From Ignatzschineria sp. (GTDB lineage: Bacteria > Pseudomonadota > Gammaproteobacteria > Cardiobacteriales > Wohlfahrtiimonadaceae): 64,000 nt of DNA. Shown here one piece after another: positions 20,792 through 30,157 of the stretch. Position 1 is the stretch's first letter, and each line of letters begins with the position of its first letter. The notes beneath the pieces were generated by a model. The model saw only the letters and a program-made list of their open reading frames with translations. It ran no database searches and was not told where the DNA came from. The translations under genes were made by a program, and so were the position numbers. Location: assembly GCA_030150405.1 (NCBI GenBank), contig JASLFU010000016.1, positions 1 through 64,000 of the forward strand. Reading direction: 5' to 3'.

Positions 20792-20825
20792 AAAATGCCG
20801 AAGGGAGTTTACCTTCGGCATTTTT
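20792..20825 (+). terminator. Terminator after rph
   Basis: ATGCCGAAGG (20795-20804) and CCTTCGGCAT (20812-20821) form a 10-bp stem with A and T flanks (AAAA/TTTTT), usable in both directions; dxs ends on the opposite strand 54 nt further on. Confidence 0.88.
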
Positions 20826-20878
20826 ATATGTGCTGATTAATTTCAAACTCCCATTTAATTAGAGAGTTGGAGAAGAGG

Positions 20879-22771
20879 TTAGGGCTTCTCTATTTTTTGT
20901 AGGAATATTTTAGTTTGAGAGATGAGATTATCAGGCGTTAAACCATAATCGCTGAGAATCTCTTCCCGCTCTCCATGCTCGGGGTAGCGATCCGTGATCC
21001 CAAAATGTTTCATGGGTGTGTAGATCCCCTCTTTTGAAAGAAGCTCTTGTACTGCAGATCCAGCTCCCCCCATAATTGCGCCATCTTCTATGGTAATAAT
21101 GGCGTCATGAGATTGGGCTAGCTCTGTTAAAAGTGCTTGATCGAGAGGCTTAACAAAGCGCAGGTCTATTAAAGTCCCTTTAAAGTGTTTATTGACCTCT
21201 TTTGCAAGGGGGAGCATGGCGCCTACGCTGATAACGAGCAGCTTTTCTCCTTGTTCGATAAGATTGGCCTTTCCAAAGGGTAGGGGTTCATAGAGAGTCT
21301 CCCCCGTTAAAGAAGCGCCTATCCCTTTACCGCGAGGATAACGCACAGCTGCAGGTCCTGAGTATTGATAGGCAGTAGTAAGCATGCGATAGCTCTCTAA
21401 TTCATCGCTAGGCGCCATAATCACCATGTTGGGAATACAGCGCATAAAGGCAAGATCGAAAGTACCCGCGTGGGTTGCGCCGTCAGGCCCTACAATCCCT
21501 GCGCGGTCGATCGCAAAAGTCACATCAAGATTCTGAATAGCCACATCATGAAGTAGCTGATCGTAGGCGCGTTGGAGGAAGGTGGAGTAGATGGCGACCA
21601 CAGGCTTTAAGCCATTTAAGCTCATGCCAGCGCCAAGCGTTACGGCATGTTGCTCGGCAATGGCGACATCGTAAAACCGCTCAGGAAAGCGCTGGCTAAA
21701 TTGTACAAGTCCAGAGCCTTCGCACATTGCCGGGGTAATCGCCACTAAATTAGGCTCTTTTTCTGCAGTATCGCAGAGCCATTGGGAGAAGACTTCTGTG
21801 TAACTTAAGGCATTTGAGGTTTCTGTAGGGCGTTTTTCTTCAGGCTTGTCGCTCTTTTTAGCGGCGGAGACTGCATGAAATGTGACAGGCTCAGCCTCTG
21901 CTTTTGCATAGCCTTTCCCCTTTTGGGTAGTGATATGGAGAAACTTAGGCCCATGCTTATGTTTAAGATTCTCTAAAGTATCGATAAGCGTGGGAAGATC
22001 ATGCCCATCAATAGGGCCGAAGTATTGAAAGCCAAACTCTTCAAAGATAGTGCTCTCCCCGGTGATGCTATTTTTAATCTGGCTCTCTGCTCGTTTTGCT
22101 AAATCAAGAGCGTGACTGAAGGGGAGGTTTTCGAGAATTTTTGCGCCGCTTGCCCGCACATTTTGCAAAAGGGGTTTAGAGAGCGTGCGGGTGAGCATTG
22201 TGCTTAATGCTCCCACATTAGGGGAGATCGACATATTGTTATCATTGAGGATAACTAACATATTTGCCTTAAGATCACCCGCATGATTAAGGGCCTCAAA
22301 GGCTTGCCCTGCTGTGAGTGCGCCATCCCCAATTACTGCAATAAGCTGCTGAGAATCATCCCCTTTAAGTTTTGCCGCTGCGGCCATCCCTAATGCTGCG
22401 CTAATCGAGGTTGATGAGTGGCCTACGCCAAAAGCGTCGTGAGGGCTCTCAAAGATCGAAGGGAAAGGGCCTAGTCCCCCTTTTTTGCGAATGGTGTGAA
22501 TCTCATCTTTCCGTCCAGTGAGTATTTTATGGGGGTAAGCTTGGTGGCCTACATCCCAGACAATCTTATCGTGGGGGGAGTTAAAGATATAGTGAAGGGC
22601 AACAGTGAGCTCGATTACGCCAAGGCCAGAGGCAAAATGTCCGCCCGAATTGAGTACGCTCTCAATAAGATATTGGCGCAACTCTTTCGCGACCCTCTTT
22701 AGCTCATTTAGAGAGAGCGATTTAAGATCAGCGGGGGAGTGAATCTGCTTCAAAAGGGTGTAGGAGTCCAT
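20879..22771 (-). CDS. dxs: 1-deoxy-D-xylulose-5-phosphate synthase
   Basis: First enzyme of the MEP isoprenoid pathway; condenses pyruvate and glyceraldehyde-3-phosphate using thiamine diphosphate. From ATG 22771 it has 630 residues, a normal length. Visible motifs are HFASGLGVIELTVALHY, VWDVGHQAYPHKIL, the thiamine-binding GDGALTAGQAFEALN with NDNNMSISPNVG, and YDVAIAEQHAVTLGAGM. A longer frame begins at 22843 inside ispA. AAGGAT before 22771 overlaps the ispA stop, so translation of the two is coupled. It is the last gene of the xseB-ispA-dxs operon. Confidence 0.96.
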   Translation of the reverse strand: MDSYTLLKQIHSPADLKSLSLNELKRVAKELRQYLIESVLNSGGHFASGLGVIELTVALHYIFNSPHDKIVWDVGHQAYPHKILTGRKDEIHTIRKKGGLGPFPSIFESPHDAFGVGHSSTSISAALGMAAAAKLKGDDSQQLIAVIGDGALTAGQAFEALNHAGDLKANMLVILNDNNMSISPNVGALSTMLTRTLSKPLLQNVRASGAKILENLPFSHALDLAKRAESQIKNSITGESTIFEEFGFQYFGPIDGHDLPTLIDTLENLKHKHGPKFLHITTQKGKGYAKAEAEPVTFHAVSAAKKSDKPEEKRPTETSNALSYTEVFSQWLCDTAEKEPNLVAITPAMCEGSGLVQFSQRFPERFYDVAIAEQHAVTLGAGMSLNGLKPVVAIYSTFLQRAYDQLLHDVAIQNLDVTFAIDRAGIVGPDGATHAGTFDLAFMRCIPNMVIMAPSDELESYRMLTTAYQYSGPAAVRYPRGKGIGASLTGETLYEPLPFGKANLIEQGEKLLVISVGAMLPLAKEVNKHFKGTLIDLRFVKPLDQALLTELAQSHDAIITIEDGAIMGGAGSAVQELLSKEGIYTPMKHFGITDRYPEHGEREEILSDYGLTPDNLISQTKIFLQKIEKP

Positions 22772-22781
22772 GTTGCTATCC

Positions 22782-23660
22782 TTAGTGGTTACGATTGAGG
22801 ATGTAATCGGCAAGATCAACGAGGGGAGTGGCTTTTTCCCCAAAGGGGGCGAGGAGTGCTTTTGCCTCTGTGGTTAAAGCCTCTAGTCGTTTTTGCGACT
22901 CTTCTAAACCTAATAGTGTAATGTAGGTAGATTTCTCTTGTAAAAGATCGCTTCCTGCTGCCTTTCCAAGCTCCTCGGTAGTACCGGTTACATCCAAAAT
23001 ATCATCTTTAATCTGAAAGGCGAGGCCTACATTATCCGCATATTGAGTCAGCGGCGTTAAAATCGCATCATTATCCGACCCCGCCATTGCCCCGGAGAGA
23101 ATCGCAGCCTTAATTAAGGCACCTGTTTTATGGCGATGAATACTCTCTAATTGGCTTAAGGAGATTGTGCGGTTTTCTGAGGCTAGGTCAAGAGATTGTC
23201 CACCAACCATGCCATTTGCTCCGGCAGAAGTGGCGTAGAGTTGTATGAGCTCGAGCCGTGTTTTAATGGGGAGCTCCTCAATCTTCGCTAGAACTTCAAA
23301 GGCGTAGGTGAGTAGGGCATCGCCTGCTAAAATAGCGGTTGCCTCATCAAAGGCTTTGTGGCAAGTGGGTTTGCCTCGGCGAATATCATCATCATCCATA
23401 GCGGGAAGATCATCATGAATAAGGGAGTAGGCGTGAATAGCCTCGATGGCAGTTCCAATTTTATGGAGCGCAGAAAGTTTTGCGCCACTAAGTTCCCCTG
23501 CAGCCACAACTAAGAGAGCTCGAAGGCGTTTCCCACCATTGAGCGTGCTATATAAGATGGCCTCTTTTAAGCGTGCATCTGGGGCTTTAAGCTCTGAAAG
23601 CTGTTGCTGAAAAGCGGTCTCAAATGCGCTTAATTGCGAGGAGAACCAAGGTGTTGGCAT
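22782..23660 (-). CDS. ispA: Polyprenyl synthetase (farnesyl diphosphate synthase)
   Basis: Makes farnesyl diphosphate from isopentenyl and dimethylallyl diphosphates. The 292-residue protein has the first aspartate-rich motif DDLPAMDDDDIRRG with CHKAFDEATAILAGDALL, and the second motif DDILD near residue 220. The context between xseB and dxs strongly supports IspA. Its stop codon lies 10 nt before the dxs start. Confidence 0.95.
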   Translation of the reverse strand: MPTPWFSSQLSAFETAFQQQLSELKAPDARLKEAILYSTLNGGKRLRALLVVAAGELSGAKLSALHKIGTAIEAIHAYSLIHDDLPAMDDDDIRRGKPTCHKAFDEATAILAGDALLTYAFEVLAKIEELPIKTRLELIQLYATSAGANGMVGGQSLDLASENRTISLSQLESIHRHKTGALIKAAILSGAMAGSDNDAILTPLTQYADNVGLAFQIKDDILDVTGTTEELGKAAGSDLLQEKSTYITLLGLEESQKRLEALTTEAKALLAPFGEKATPLVDLADYILNRNH

Positions 23661-23821
23661 AATGATCTATCTCAGTAATATATAAATTATAAAATGATAA
23701 ATATAGGGGGCAAAGAGTGTCGCTATTCTCTATCTCTTCAAAATAGCGAAGCAGACAAATTTCGTTCTTTTAAATTTTAGTCTTTTCTTAGCCTGCTAGC
23801 TAGAGAGTTCCTCGCCAGAGC

Positions 23822-24025
23822 TTATTTGGCAATGGTTAATTGCTGGAGTTTTGTTTCTGCCGCTTCTAGTGTCTTTTGGCACTTTTTAGTTAAAGCGATC
23901 CCCTCTTCAAATTTTTTCATCGAATCTTCGAGAGAGAGATCCCCCTTTTCGAGCAACTCTACAATTTCTGCAAGGGCTTTAAGCTGCGCTTCAATGCTTG
24001 CAATATTATTTCCTTTTTCTGCCAC
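23822..24025 (-). CDS. xseB: Exodeoxyribonuclease VII small subunit
   Basis: Small helical subunit of exonuclease VII, 67 residues. It contains the family core with LKALAEIVELLEKGDLSLEDS and KKFEEGIALTKKCQKTLEAAE, split here to its two helices. It heads the classic xseB-ispA-dxs operon; the gap to ispA is 161 nt, longer than usual. The large subunit xseA is not in the window. Confidence 0.93.
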   Translation of the reverse strand: MAEKGNNIASIEAQLKALAEIVELLEKGDLSLEDSMKKFEEGIALTKKCQKTLEAAETKLQQLTIAK

Positions 24026-24169
24026 AAAAATCCCCTTAAAACTAGTATAATGCGATGCTCCATTTTAGATTGCCAAGAGACGATATGCAAAAATATTAGG
24101 TTCACGCTTTCGGTTTGTAGTAATCTAAGGGGGTTTAAGAGTCAAGCTTGGTAAGTTCGGGGGTTATGA

Positions 24170-26464
24170 GTGTTTAACATACAGCGGATGATTGCGATTT
24201 TTCTGCTCATTTTTATGAGTTGTGGCGTCGCTTTGCCCCAAACTCATCCCCTTGGCAACATTATTCAAGAGGGCTTTAATCCTCAAACCCAACAACCTTC
24301 GGAAGAAAAGCTCCCCGACCCTATGAATTTGCCAGCCTCTTGGTGGCAATATTTTGAGAGTAAAGAGGGCAGCGAGCTTCAGGAGAGGATTCAAGCTTTT
24401 GTTGAGCGTGTAGAAGAGCAGCTCGAAGTGCTCGATAGTGAGCAGCAAAAAGAGTATCTCCCCAAAATCTCCCATGTAAAGGCAAACTTCGCCGCTTATG
24501 CCTCCTTAAAAGAGAAGAAAGCGCCTCTAGCTGCGCCTAAGGAGATCCCGCAAGAGAGCTACAATATTCGGGAGTTGATGACGGTTATTCACCGAGAGCG
24601 CGATCTCTCGGCGCAGGTGAGTAATGTTGAGCAGGATATCTTCGATCAAGAGAAACAATCACGAAACCTTGTGCGCCAGCTCGATAATCAGATGGTGATC
24701 TTTTTAGAGATGGGTGCAACAGATCCGACCCGATTTAGCACGGCGCTTAATCTTATACTTATTCAAACTGAGCTCGGGCTATTAACTGAGCGTCTTCGCC
24801 TGCAACGCCGCAATTTAGAGAACCTTGAGGCGGAAGTAGCCGATATGAATCGTGTGCGGGATCTGGCTATTGAGCGTTTAACCTTTACAGAAGAGGAGCG
24901 CTCCACCATTAGTACTCGCCTACAAGATGCGACAAATCGTCTGCAAGAGGCCAATATTAAGCTCCTACGGGAGCAATCGCAGCTCCTTTTAACGCCGGAA
25001 GAGACGGCGGAAGATCGCGCTGTAGCAAGACTTCGCCATCAACGTGTTTTGCGAGAGAAGATCAACATCGCAGTCTTAGAGGCGCGTCTTGCAATGCGAG
25101 AGAGCGAATGGGATTCCTTGCAGATTCTCTCTGATGAGGAGGAGTACCTCGATCTTGAGCGGATCCAGAAACGGCATGCCGATCGCCAACGTGCGATGCA
25201 AGAGTTATTAGGCAAAGCTAAAGATTGGTTTAATCAAAACGAAGTGGAGCGAGGGCATTCCAACAGCTTTTTAGCCGATGTTGAATCCCGAGGGGGCAGT
25301 GAGCAAAACAGCTTTTTAGCCGGCATTGCCCGGGATCGTCTCTCATTAATTCAGGAGACTTCGGTTCTGCTGCAAAAATTACAGATCGAGATTGCTGACG
25401 TGCAATTTATGGGGCGCATCTTAGAGAAGCAGCTGCTGCAGTATCAGGGGGTGATTCTCAACTCCATTAACCGCACTAAGAGCACCTTAAGTTACACCTG
25501 GCGTCATGTGAAGCAATCGTTAAGAACGGCGCTCTTTAAAGTGGGGGATACTCCTGTTACCGCCCTGAGCTTTGCACAGTTTTTGGTGATTGTACTGGCC
25601 TGTTGGTGGGTGGCATTCTGGTTAAATCGTCTCCTTTATCGCATTGGTAATAAGCGGGGGGATGAGAAGCTGCCGGCTTACTATATTGTTGGGCGCTTAG
25701 TCTATTATGGCATTATCCTGTTTGGTTTCCTCTATGCGCTTACAGCGGTAGGGATCGATTTTACTAACTTTGCGTTAGTGGCGGGGGCGTTAGCGATTGG
25801 TCTGGGTTTTGGCTTGCAATCGATCGTGAATAACTTTGTCTCCGGGCTAATCCTTCTCTTTGAGCGTTCTATTAAAGTAGGGGACTTTATTGAGTTGCAG
25901 GATCAAGTAAAAGGGCGCTCTCTTTGGGGAGAGGTGAAAGAGATCAACGTTCGAGCCACGATTATTAGCGATAATGATAATGTCGATATCGTGATCCCTA
26001 ACTCCGAGTTTATCAATACAAAAATGATGAACTGGACGCTCAAAGAGCCCCAGCGCCGGATGCGTTACCCCTTTAGAGTGGCGTACGGAACCGATAAAGA
26101 GCTCGTGCGAGAGGCCGTTTTAGAGGCGGCAGAGGCTCTCCCACATACCCTAAAAGGAATCCCAGGGCGAAACCCTGCGGTTTGGCTCACCGATTTTAAA
26201 GAGTTCTATTACGAATTTGAGTTAGTGGTTTGGCTCACGGCTCGGGCAGTTAAGCGCCCCAATGGTGTAAGAGCAGCTTATATGTGGGCGATCGATACAG
26301 CTCTGCGTGAGAATAATATCGAGATCCCCGTGCCTCAGCGAGAGCACCGCTTTAGGAAGGGAGAGATTTTGCCCATCGAGCGTTTTGAGGGGGACAAAAA
26401 GGTTGAGCCAGATGATATTTTTGAAGATTATCAAGAGCAGCTCTTTGAAGATGATCGCCCCTAA
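24170..26464 (+). CDS. Large MscS-family mechanosensitive channel with periplasmic coiled-coil domain
   Basis: Pressure-release channel of the inner membrane. The 764-residue protein begins with a signal peptide (hydrophobic to about residue 25), then about 400 residues rich in Glu, Gln, Arg and Leu forming coiled coils, as in MscK/MscM-like proteins. Three or more membrane helices follow from about residue 460. The MscS pore helix and beta domain read GLGFGLQSIVNNFVSGLILLF at about 540-560 and SIKVGDFIEL. The C-terminus has the MscS alpha/beta domain (NSEFINTKMMNW). It is shorter than MscK (about 1100 residues). GTG 24170 is used here; ATG 24188 is an alternative start. Confidence 0.9.
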   Translation: MFNIQRMIAIFLLIFMSCGVALPQTHPLGNIIQEGFNPQTQQPSEEKLPDPMNLPASWWQYFESKEGSELQERIQAFVERVEEQLEVLDSEQQKEYLPKISHVKANFAAYASLKEKKAPLAAPKEIPQESYNIRELMTVIHRERDLSAQVSNVEQDIFDQEKQSRNLVRQLDNQMVIFLEMGATDPTRFSTALNLILIQTELGLLTERLRLQRRNLENLEAEVADMNRVRDLAIERLTFTEEERSTISTRLQDATNRLQEANIKLLREQSQLLLTPEETAEDRAVARLRHQRVLREKINIAVLEARLAMRESEWDSLQILSDEEEYLDLERIQKRHADRQRAMQELLGKAKDWFNQNEVERGHSNSFLADVESRGGSEQNSFLAGIARDRLSLIQETSVLLQKLQIEIADVQFMGRILEKQLLQYQGVILNSINRTKSTLSYTWRHVKQSLRTALFKVGDTPVTALSFAQFLVIVLACWWVAFWLNRLLYRIGNKRGDEKLPAYYIVGRLVYYGIILFGFLYALTAVGIDFTNFALVAGALAIGLGFGLQSIVNNFVSGLILLFERSIKVGDFIELQDQVKGRSLWGEVKEINVRATIISDNDNVDIVIPNSEFINTKMMNWTLKEPQRRMRYPFRVAYGTDKELVREAVLEAAEALPHTLKGIPGRNPAVWLTDFKEFYYEFELVVWLTARAVKRPNGVRAAYMWAIDTALRENNIEIPVPQREHRFRKGEILPIERFEGDKKVEPDDIFEDYQEQLFEDDRP

Positions 26465-26639
26465 TCTAAGGGTATGGGGTATAGCGCTCGGTTTATGCTT
26501 AGATCAATTTTTAGAAGCTGCAAAAAAGAGTAAAAGTAAAAAGATGGAGTCGGGTGCGGTAATGGTAAGATCGCGAAAATGAGCGATCGATCTCGCCCCA
26601 AAGTTGAGTTCATTAGAAGGTTTTAGAAAGATTAGAACG

Positions 26640-27539
26640 ATGAAGAAAATGACGTTTCAAGAGATTATTTTAACCCTCCAAAAATATTGGGCAGAGCAGG
26701 GCTGTGCTGTTTTACAGCCTTACGATATGGAGGTAGGGGCCGGGACATTCCACTCCGCTACTTTTTTACGGGCGCTTGGGCCAGAGCCTTGGGCGGCGGC
26801 TTATGTTCAACCCTCTCGCCGTCCAACAGATGGTCGCTATGGAGAGAACCCCAACCGTTTGCAGCACTATTACCAGTTTCAGGTGGTGATTAAACCCTCA
26901 CCTGAAAATATGCAGGAGCTCTATTTAGGCTCGCTAGAAGCACTCGGAATCGATACAGAGAAGCATGATATTCGCTTTGTTGAAGATGACTGGGAGTCCC
27001 CCACCTTAGGCGCATGGGGCTTAGGCTGGGAGGTTTGGCTTAATGGAATGGAGGTAACGCAATTTACCTATTTCCAGCAGGCGGGAGGTTTAGAGTGTAA
27101 ACCTGTAATGGGGGAGATTACCTACGGTTTAGAGCGCTTTGCAATGTATGTTCAGGAAGTAGAGAGCGTTTATGATCTTGTCTGGTCAGATGGGCCTTTC
27201 GGTACAATCACCTATGGCGATGTCTTCCATCAGAATGAGGTGGAGCAATCGGATTATAACTTTAATCACGCCGATACCGATTTCCTCTTCACCTCTTTCG
27301 ATTTTTATGAAAAAGAGGTGGCGCGTCTACTTAAAGAGGATCTTGCGCTTCCAAGTTATGAGATGGTGCTAAAGGCCTCCCATCTCTTTAACTTGCTCGA
27401 TGCCCGTAAGGCGATCTCGGTTACAGAGCGTCAGGGTTATATTTTACGAGTACGTAAAATGGCAAGTGCCGTGGCGGAGAGCTACTACGCCTCTCGAGAA
27501 AAGCTTGGCTTCCCCATGTTAAATCGAGAGGGGAAATAA
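26640..27539 (+). CDS. glyQ: Glycyl-tRNA synthetase alpha subunit
   Basis: Catalytic subunit of the tetrameric bacterial glycyl-tRNA synthetase. From ATG 26640 the protein has 299 residues (E. coli 303) with MTFQEIILTLQKYWAEQGC, RRPTDGRYGENPNRLQHYYQ and GWEVWLNGMEVTQFTYFQQ, all highly conserved. A frame open from 26604 adds 12 unlikely residues; ATG 26649 is also possible. The beta subunit gene glyS, normally immediately downstream, is not here: the next gene is a phosphatase. Confidence 0.96.
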   Translation: MKKMTFQEIILTLQKYWAEQGCAVLQPYDMEVGAGTFHSATFLRALGPEPWAAAYVQPSRRPTDGRYGENPNRLQHYYQFQVVIKPSPENMQELYLGSLEALGIDTEKHDIRFVEDDWESPTLGAWGLGWEVWLNGMEVTQFTYFQQAGGLECKPVMGEITYGLERFAMYVQEVESVYDLVWSDGPFGTITYGDVFHQNEVEQSDYNFNHADTDFLFTSFDFYEKEVARLLKEDLALPSYEMVLKASHLFNLLDARKAISVTERQGYILRVRKMASAVAESYYASREKLGFPMLNREGK

Positions 27540-27664
27540 GCTTAAAGCCCGGTAAAGCAATGGATAAAGAAACTAGTGAAGTCACTAATAAAGCAGATCA
27601 AGTAGAGTAAATAGCCGATTCATTTGGAGATTAACTCGCAGATAAATAGTAAAGAGAGAAGAGC

Positions 27665-28438
27665 ATGCAACAATTTTTAGAGTGCGCCCTAGAAGCCTCC
27701 CGCATTGGAGAGGAGATTATCGCCACTGAGTTTAAACAAAATGCGTTTAAAATCGAGATTAAAGAGGACCAAACCCCGGTAACAGAAGTGGATGTAGCGG
27801 TGGAAAAGGCGATCTATGCGCATATCTCTAAAAACTTCCCCGACCATGGTTTTTACGGGGAGGAGGAGGGTCAGCGCAATATGGATGCTGATTATATTTG
27901 GTTGATTGATCCCATCGATGGCACTAAAGCTTTTGTGCGGGGGCGCCCGTTTTTCTCGTGTCAGATCGCTTTAATGCATAAAGGGGAGCTTGTGCTTGGC
28001 GTCTCTGTTGCTCCGAGCTTTAATGGGGGCGAACGCATCTACGCCGTGAAAGGGCAAGGGGCTTTTAAAGAGGGTAAGCGCCTCTCTGTAAGTGATATTG
28101 CCGATTTTTCGCAGGCGGTCTTCTCTTCTGGCAATCTTAAAAAACTTGCGCTCGATCGTGAGAAGTGGCTCAACTACGGTAAGTTAATTGCCGAGGTAAA
28201 TTCTACCCGTGGGTTTGGGGATTTCCTCCATTACCATCTTTTAGCCGAAGGTAAGCTCGATATTATTGTGGAGTCCGATGTCAATATTTTAGATGTTGCG
28301 GCTTTAGCCGTCATTGTGGAGGAGGCTGGCGGTGTGGTTACAACGCTCGATAATAAGCCTCTTTCACTCGATAGCACCACGATTTTAGCGGCTACGCCGG
28401 CGCTTCATCCTCAAGTGGTAAAAGTGCTCGATTATTAA
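27665..28438 (+). CDS. Inositol monophosphatase (FIG) family phosphatase, HisN- or CysQ-like
   Basis: Magnesium-dependent sugar/nucleotide phosphatase fold. The 257-residue protein has all metal-binding motifs: GEEEG (65-69), DPIDGTKAF (82-90) and the late motif DVNILDVAA near 209. The short loop after DPIDGTKAF (VRGRPFFSCQIAL) resembles histidinol-phosphatase (HisN) more than CysQ, but substrate cannot be read from sequence. GAGAAGAGC precedes ATG 27665. Compare the second family member at 41081, which has lost these motifs. Confidence 0.85.
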   Translation: MQQFLECALEASRIGEEIIATEFKQNAFKIEIKEDQTPVTEVDVAVEKAIYAHISKNFPDHGFYGEEEGQRNMDADYIWLIDPIDGTKAFVRGRPFFSCQIALMHKGELVLGVSVAPSFNGGERIYAVKGQGAFKEGKRLSVSDIADFSQAVFSSGNLKKLALDREKWLNYGKLIAEVNSTRGFGDFLHYHLLAEGKLDIIVESDVNILDVAALAVIVEEAGGVVTTLDNKPLSLDSTTILAATPALHPQVVKVLDY

Positions 28439-28508
28439 TGGCGAATACTCATTATTCAAGATTCATCATAGCTTAGGTAATTTGATCTCTAATTAACGAG
28501 GAATCTCA

Positions 28509-29210
28509 GTGTTAAAGAAAATTCATTGGTTGCGGGGGCTCTTTATTGGTTTTCTTGCCCTTATTATTGCTAGCTGTAGTTCTGGCGGGGCACCCTCCTA
28601 TATCTCTGGCGGGCCGCTCGAGAGCCGTTTGGCGCACTATAATTTGTCGATGGGGGATAATGTCTTTATTCGTATTTTTAAAGAGGAAGCGCTTTTAGAG
28701 CTCTGGATGAAAGATCCTAAAAGTCGTAAATATACCCATTTTGCTAATTATCCCATCTGTAACTACTCCGGCACATTGGGCCCTAAATTCTTCGAAGGGG
28801 ATCTACAAGCGCCAGAGGGTTTTTACCGTGTAGATCTTGGGGCACTTAATCCCCATAGCCGTTTTTATCGCTCATTTAACTTAGGGTTCCCCAATACGTT
28901 TGACCGATTCTATAATCGCACGGGAAGCCATTTAATGGTGCACGGAAAGTGTGACTCTGTAGGCTGCTACGCCATGACAGACGAACAGATGGATGAGATC
29001 TATCGTTTAGTGGAAGGGGCGCTGCGGAATGGTCAGCGCTATGTTGAGGTACACGCCTTTCCCTTTAAGATGGAGCGTAAGCGCCTAGCGCGGGAGAAGC
29101 ATTCCAGACATTACGACTTCTGGAAGAACCTTAAAGAAGGTTACGATTATTTCGAAAAACATCACACCCCCGGGAATTTTACGGTGGTGAATGGTCGTTA
29201 CCACTTTTAG
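28509..29210 (+). CDS. YafK/DpaA-like L,D-transpeptidase-fold lipoprotein
   Basis: YkuD-fold protein of the envelope. The 233-residue product starts at GTG 28509 with AGGA upstream. The first 23 residues are a signal with lipobox IIASC (Cys23), so it should be lipid-anchored. The catalytic motif is H145-G-K-x-x-S-x-G-C153, in the YafK form (VGCYAM). In E. coli, DpaA (YafK/LdtF) cuts the link between Braun lipoprotein and peptidoglycan. The window also encodes a Braun-type mini-lipoprotein at 48280, which would be a natural substrate (inference). Confidence 0.85.
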   Translation: MLKKIHWLRGLFIGFLALIIASCSSGGAPSYISGGPLESRLAHYNLSMGDNVFIRIFKEEALLELWMKDPKSRKYTHFANYPICNYSGTLGPKFFEGDLQAPEGFYRVDLGALNPHSRFYRSFNLGFPNTFDRFYNRTGSHLMVHGKCDSVGCYAMTDEQMDEIYRLVEGALRNGQRYVEVHAFPFKMERKRLAREKHSRHYDFWKNLKEGYDYFEKHHTPGNFTVVNGRYHF

Positions 29211-29280
29211 TGCGTTTGATGCGCTTGTTAAATTCCCATAAATAGGGTATCTTATTGCTCTTCTAGTGATAACTAGTTTC

Positions 29281-29371
29281 GGAAAAGTGGCCGAGTGGTT
29301 GAAGGCGCTCGCCTGGAAAGCGGGTATACGTTAGTAGCGTATCGAGGGTTCGAATCCCTCCTTTTCCGCCA
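29281..29371 (+). tRNA. tRNA-Ser (anticodon GGA)
   Basis: A 91-nt class II tRNA with encoded CCA. Acceptor arms GGAAAAG and CTTTTCC pair perfectly, the anticodon loop CTGGAAA gives GGA, and a long variable arm (TACGTTAGTAGCGTA) is present. A terminator follows. Confidence 0.97.
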
Positions 29372-29377
29372 GATATA

Positions 29378-29412
29378 AAGCCCTTGCAGCGAAATGTTGC
29401 AAGGGCTTTTTT
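29378..29412 (+). terminator. Terminator after tRNA-Ser
   Basis: AAGCCCTTGCA (29378-29388) and TGCAAGGGCTT (29398-29408) form an 11-bp stem followed by a T tract. Confidence 0.92.
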
Positions 29413-29557
29413 GTGAGTTTATAAAGGTAAATGTTTTATAAGAGCATGATTGGCTTCTTAGTGTGTCAAAGAGTGTTAGACTTAACATAAAACATAAGCT
29501 TATAAAATAATGTAATGAGTCGTTATTTTTTGATCAAAAAGGCAAGTAAATAAGAGT

Positions 29558-30154
29558 ATGGTTAAAAAACCACAAAACTGTCTGTTCTACAACGAAAACG
29601 CCCACGATTTTATCGAGCGCACCTGGGCGGTGGATATGTCCCCCCTTTATGTTGAGTTTCTCCCCTTTCTTCCAGAAGGGGGCGCTGTATTAGATGCAGG
29701 ATGTGGCTCGGGAAGAGATGCTTACTATTTTGCAAAGCAGGGGTTCCATGTCTCGGCGTTTGATAGTGCCGAAGAGATTGTAAAGATTGCTCGCACTAAA
29801 ACAGGCTTACCTGTGGAGCATCGCTCATTTGAGGAGGTCGATGAGGTAGAGCGTTATGATGGAATCTGGTGCTGTGCTTCATTACTCCATATCTTACCCG
29901 AGGCGCTGCCGGAAATCCTGAATAAATTGATCAACGCATTAAAACCAAATGGGGTGATTTACCTCTCCTTTAAATATGGGGAGGGGGTACGAGAGAAAGA
30001 TGGACGAATTTTTACGGATCTCAATGAAGTTGCTTTAAAGGCGTTATTAGAACTTTTTGCCGAAGAGATAACATTAGAAAAAATGTGGCTGACAGGCGAT
30101 CAAAGAGCCGATTCTCAGGATACTTGGTTAAATGCGATTATTAAAAAGGGGTAA
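29558..30154 (+). CDS. Class I SAM-dependent methyltransferase, TehB-like size
   Basis: The 198-residue protein has SAM motif I VLDAGCGSGRD at about 44-54, then the acidic motif II end (FDSAEE) and the later motif with ASLLHILPE near 107-115. There is no DPPY or NPPF motif, so it is unlikely to be a DNA amino-methyltransferase; a small-molecule or RNA/protein target is more likely. It ends 3 nt before the HNH nuclease gene, which implies one transcript. Start ATG 29558 has a weak ribosome-binding site (AAGTAAATAAGAGT). Confidence 0.8.
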   Translation: MVKKPQNCLFYNENAHDFIERTWAVDMSPLYVEFLPFLPEGGAVLDAGCGSGRDAYYFAKQGFHVSAFDSAEEIVKIARTKTGLPVEHRSFEEVDEVERYDGIWCCASLLHILPEALPEILNKLINALKPNGVIYLSFKYGEGVREKDGRIFTDLNEVALKALLELFAEEITLEKMWLTGDQRADSQDTWLNAIIKKG

Positions 30155-30157
30155 GGA

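Noticed and set aside
24164..24475. 103-residue frame on the - strand
   Set aside because: It is the antisense shadow of the MscS-type gene and has no start signal or context.
27560..27610. 16-codon frame between glyQ and the phosphatase gene
   Set aside because: No ribosome-binding site and no family resemblance; chance frame.
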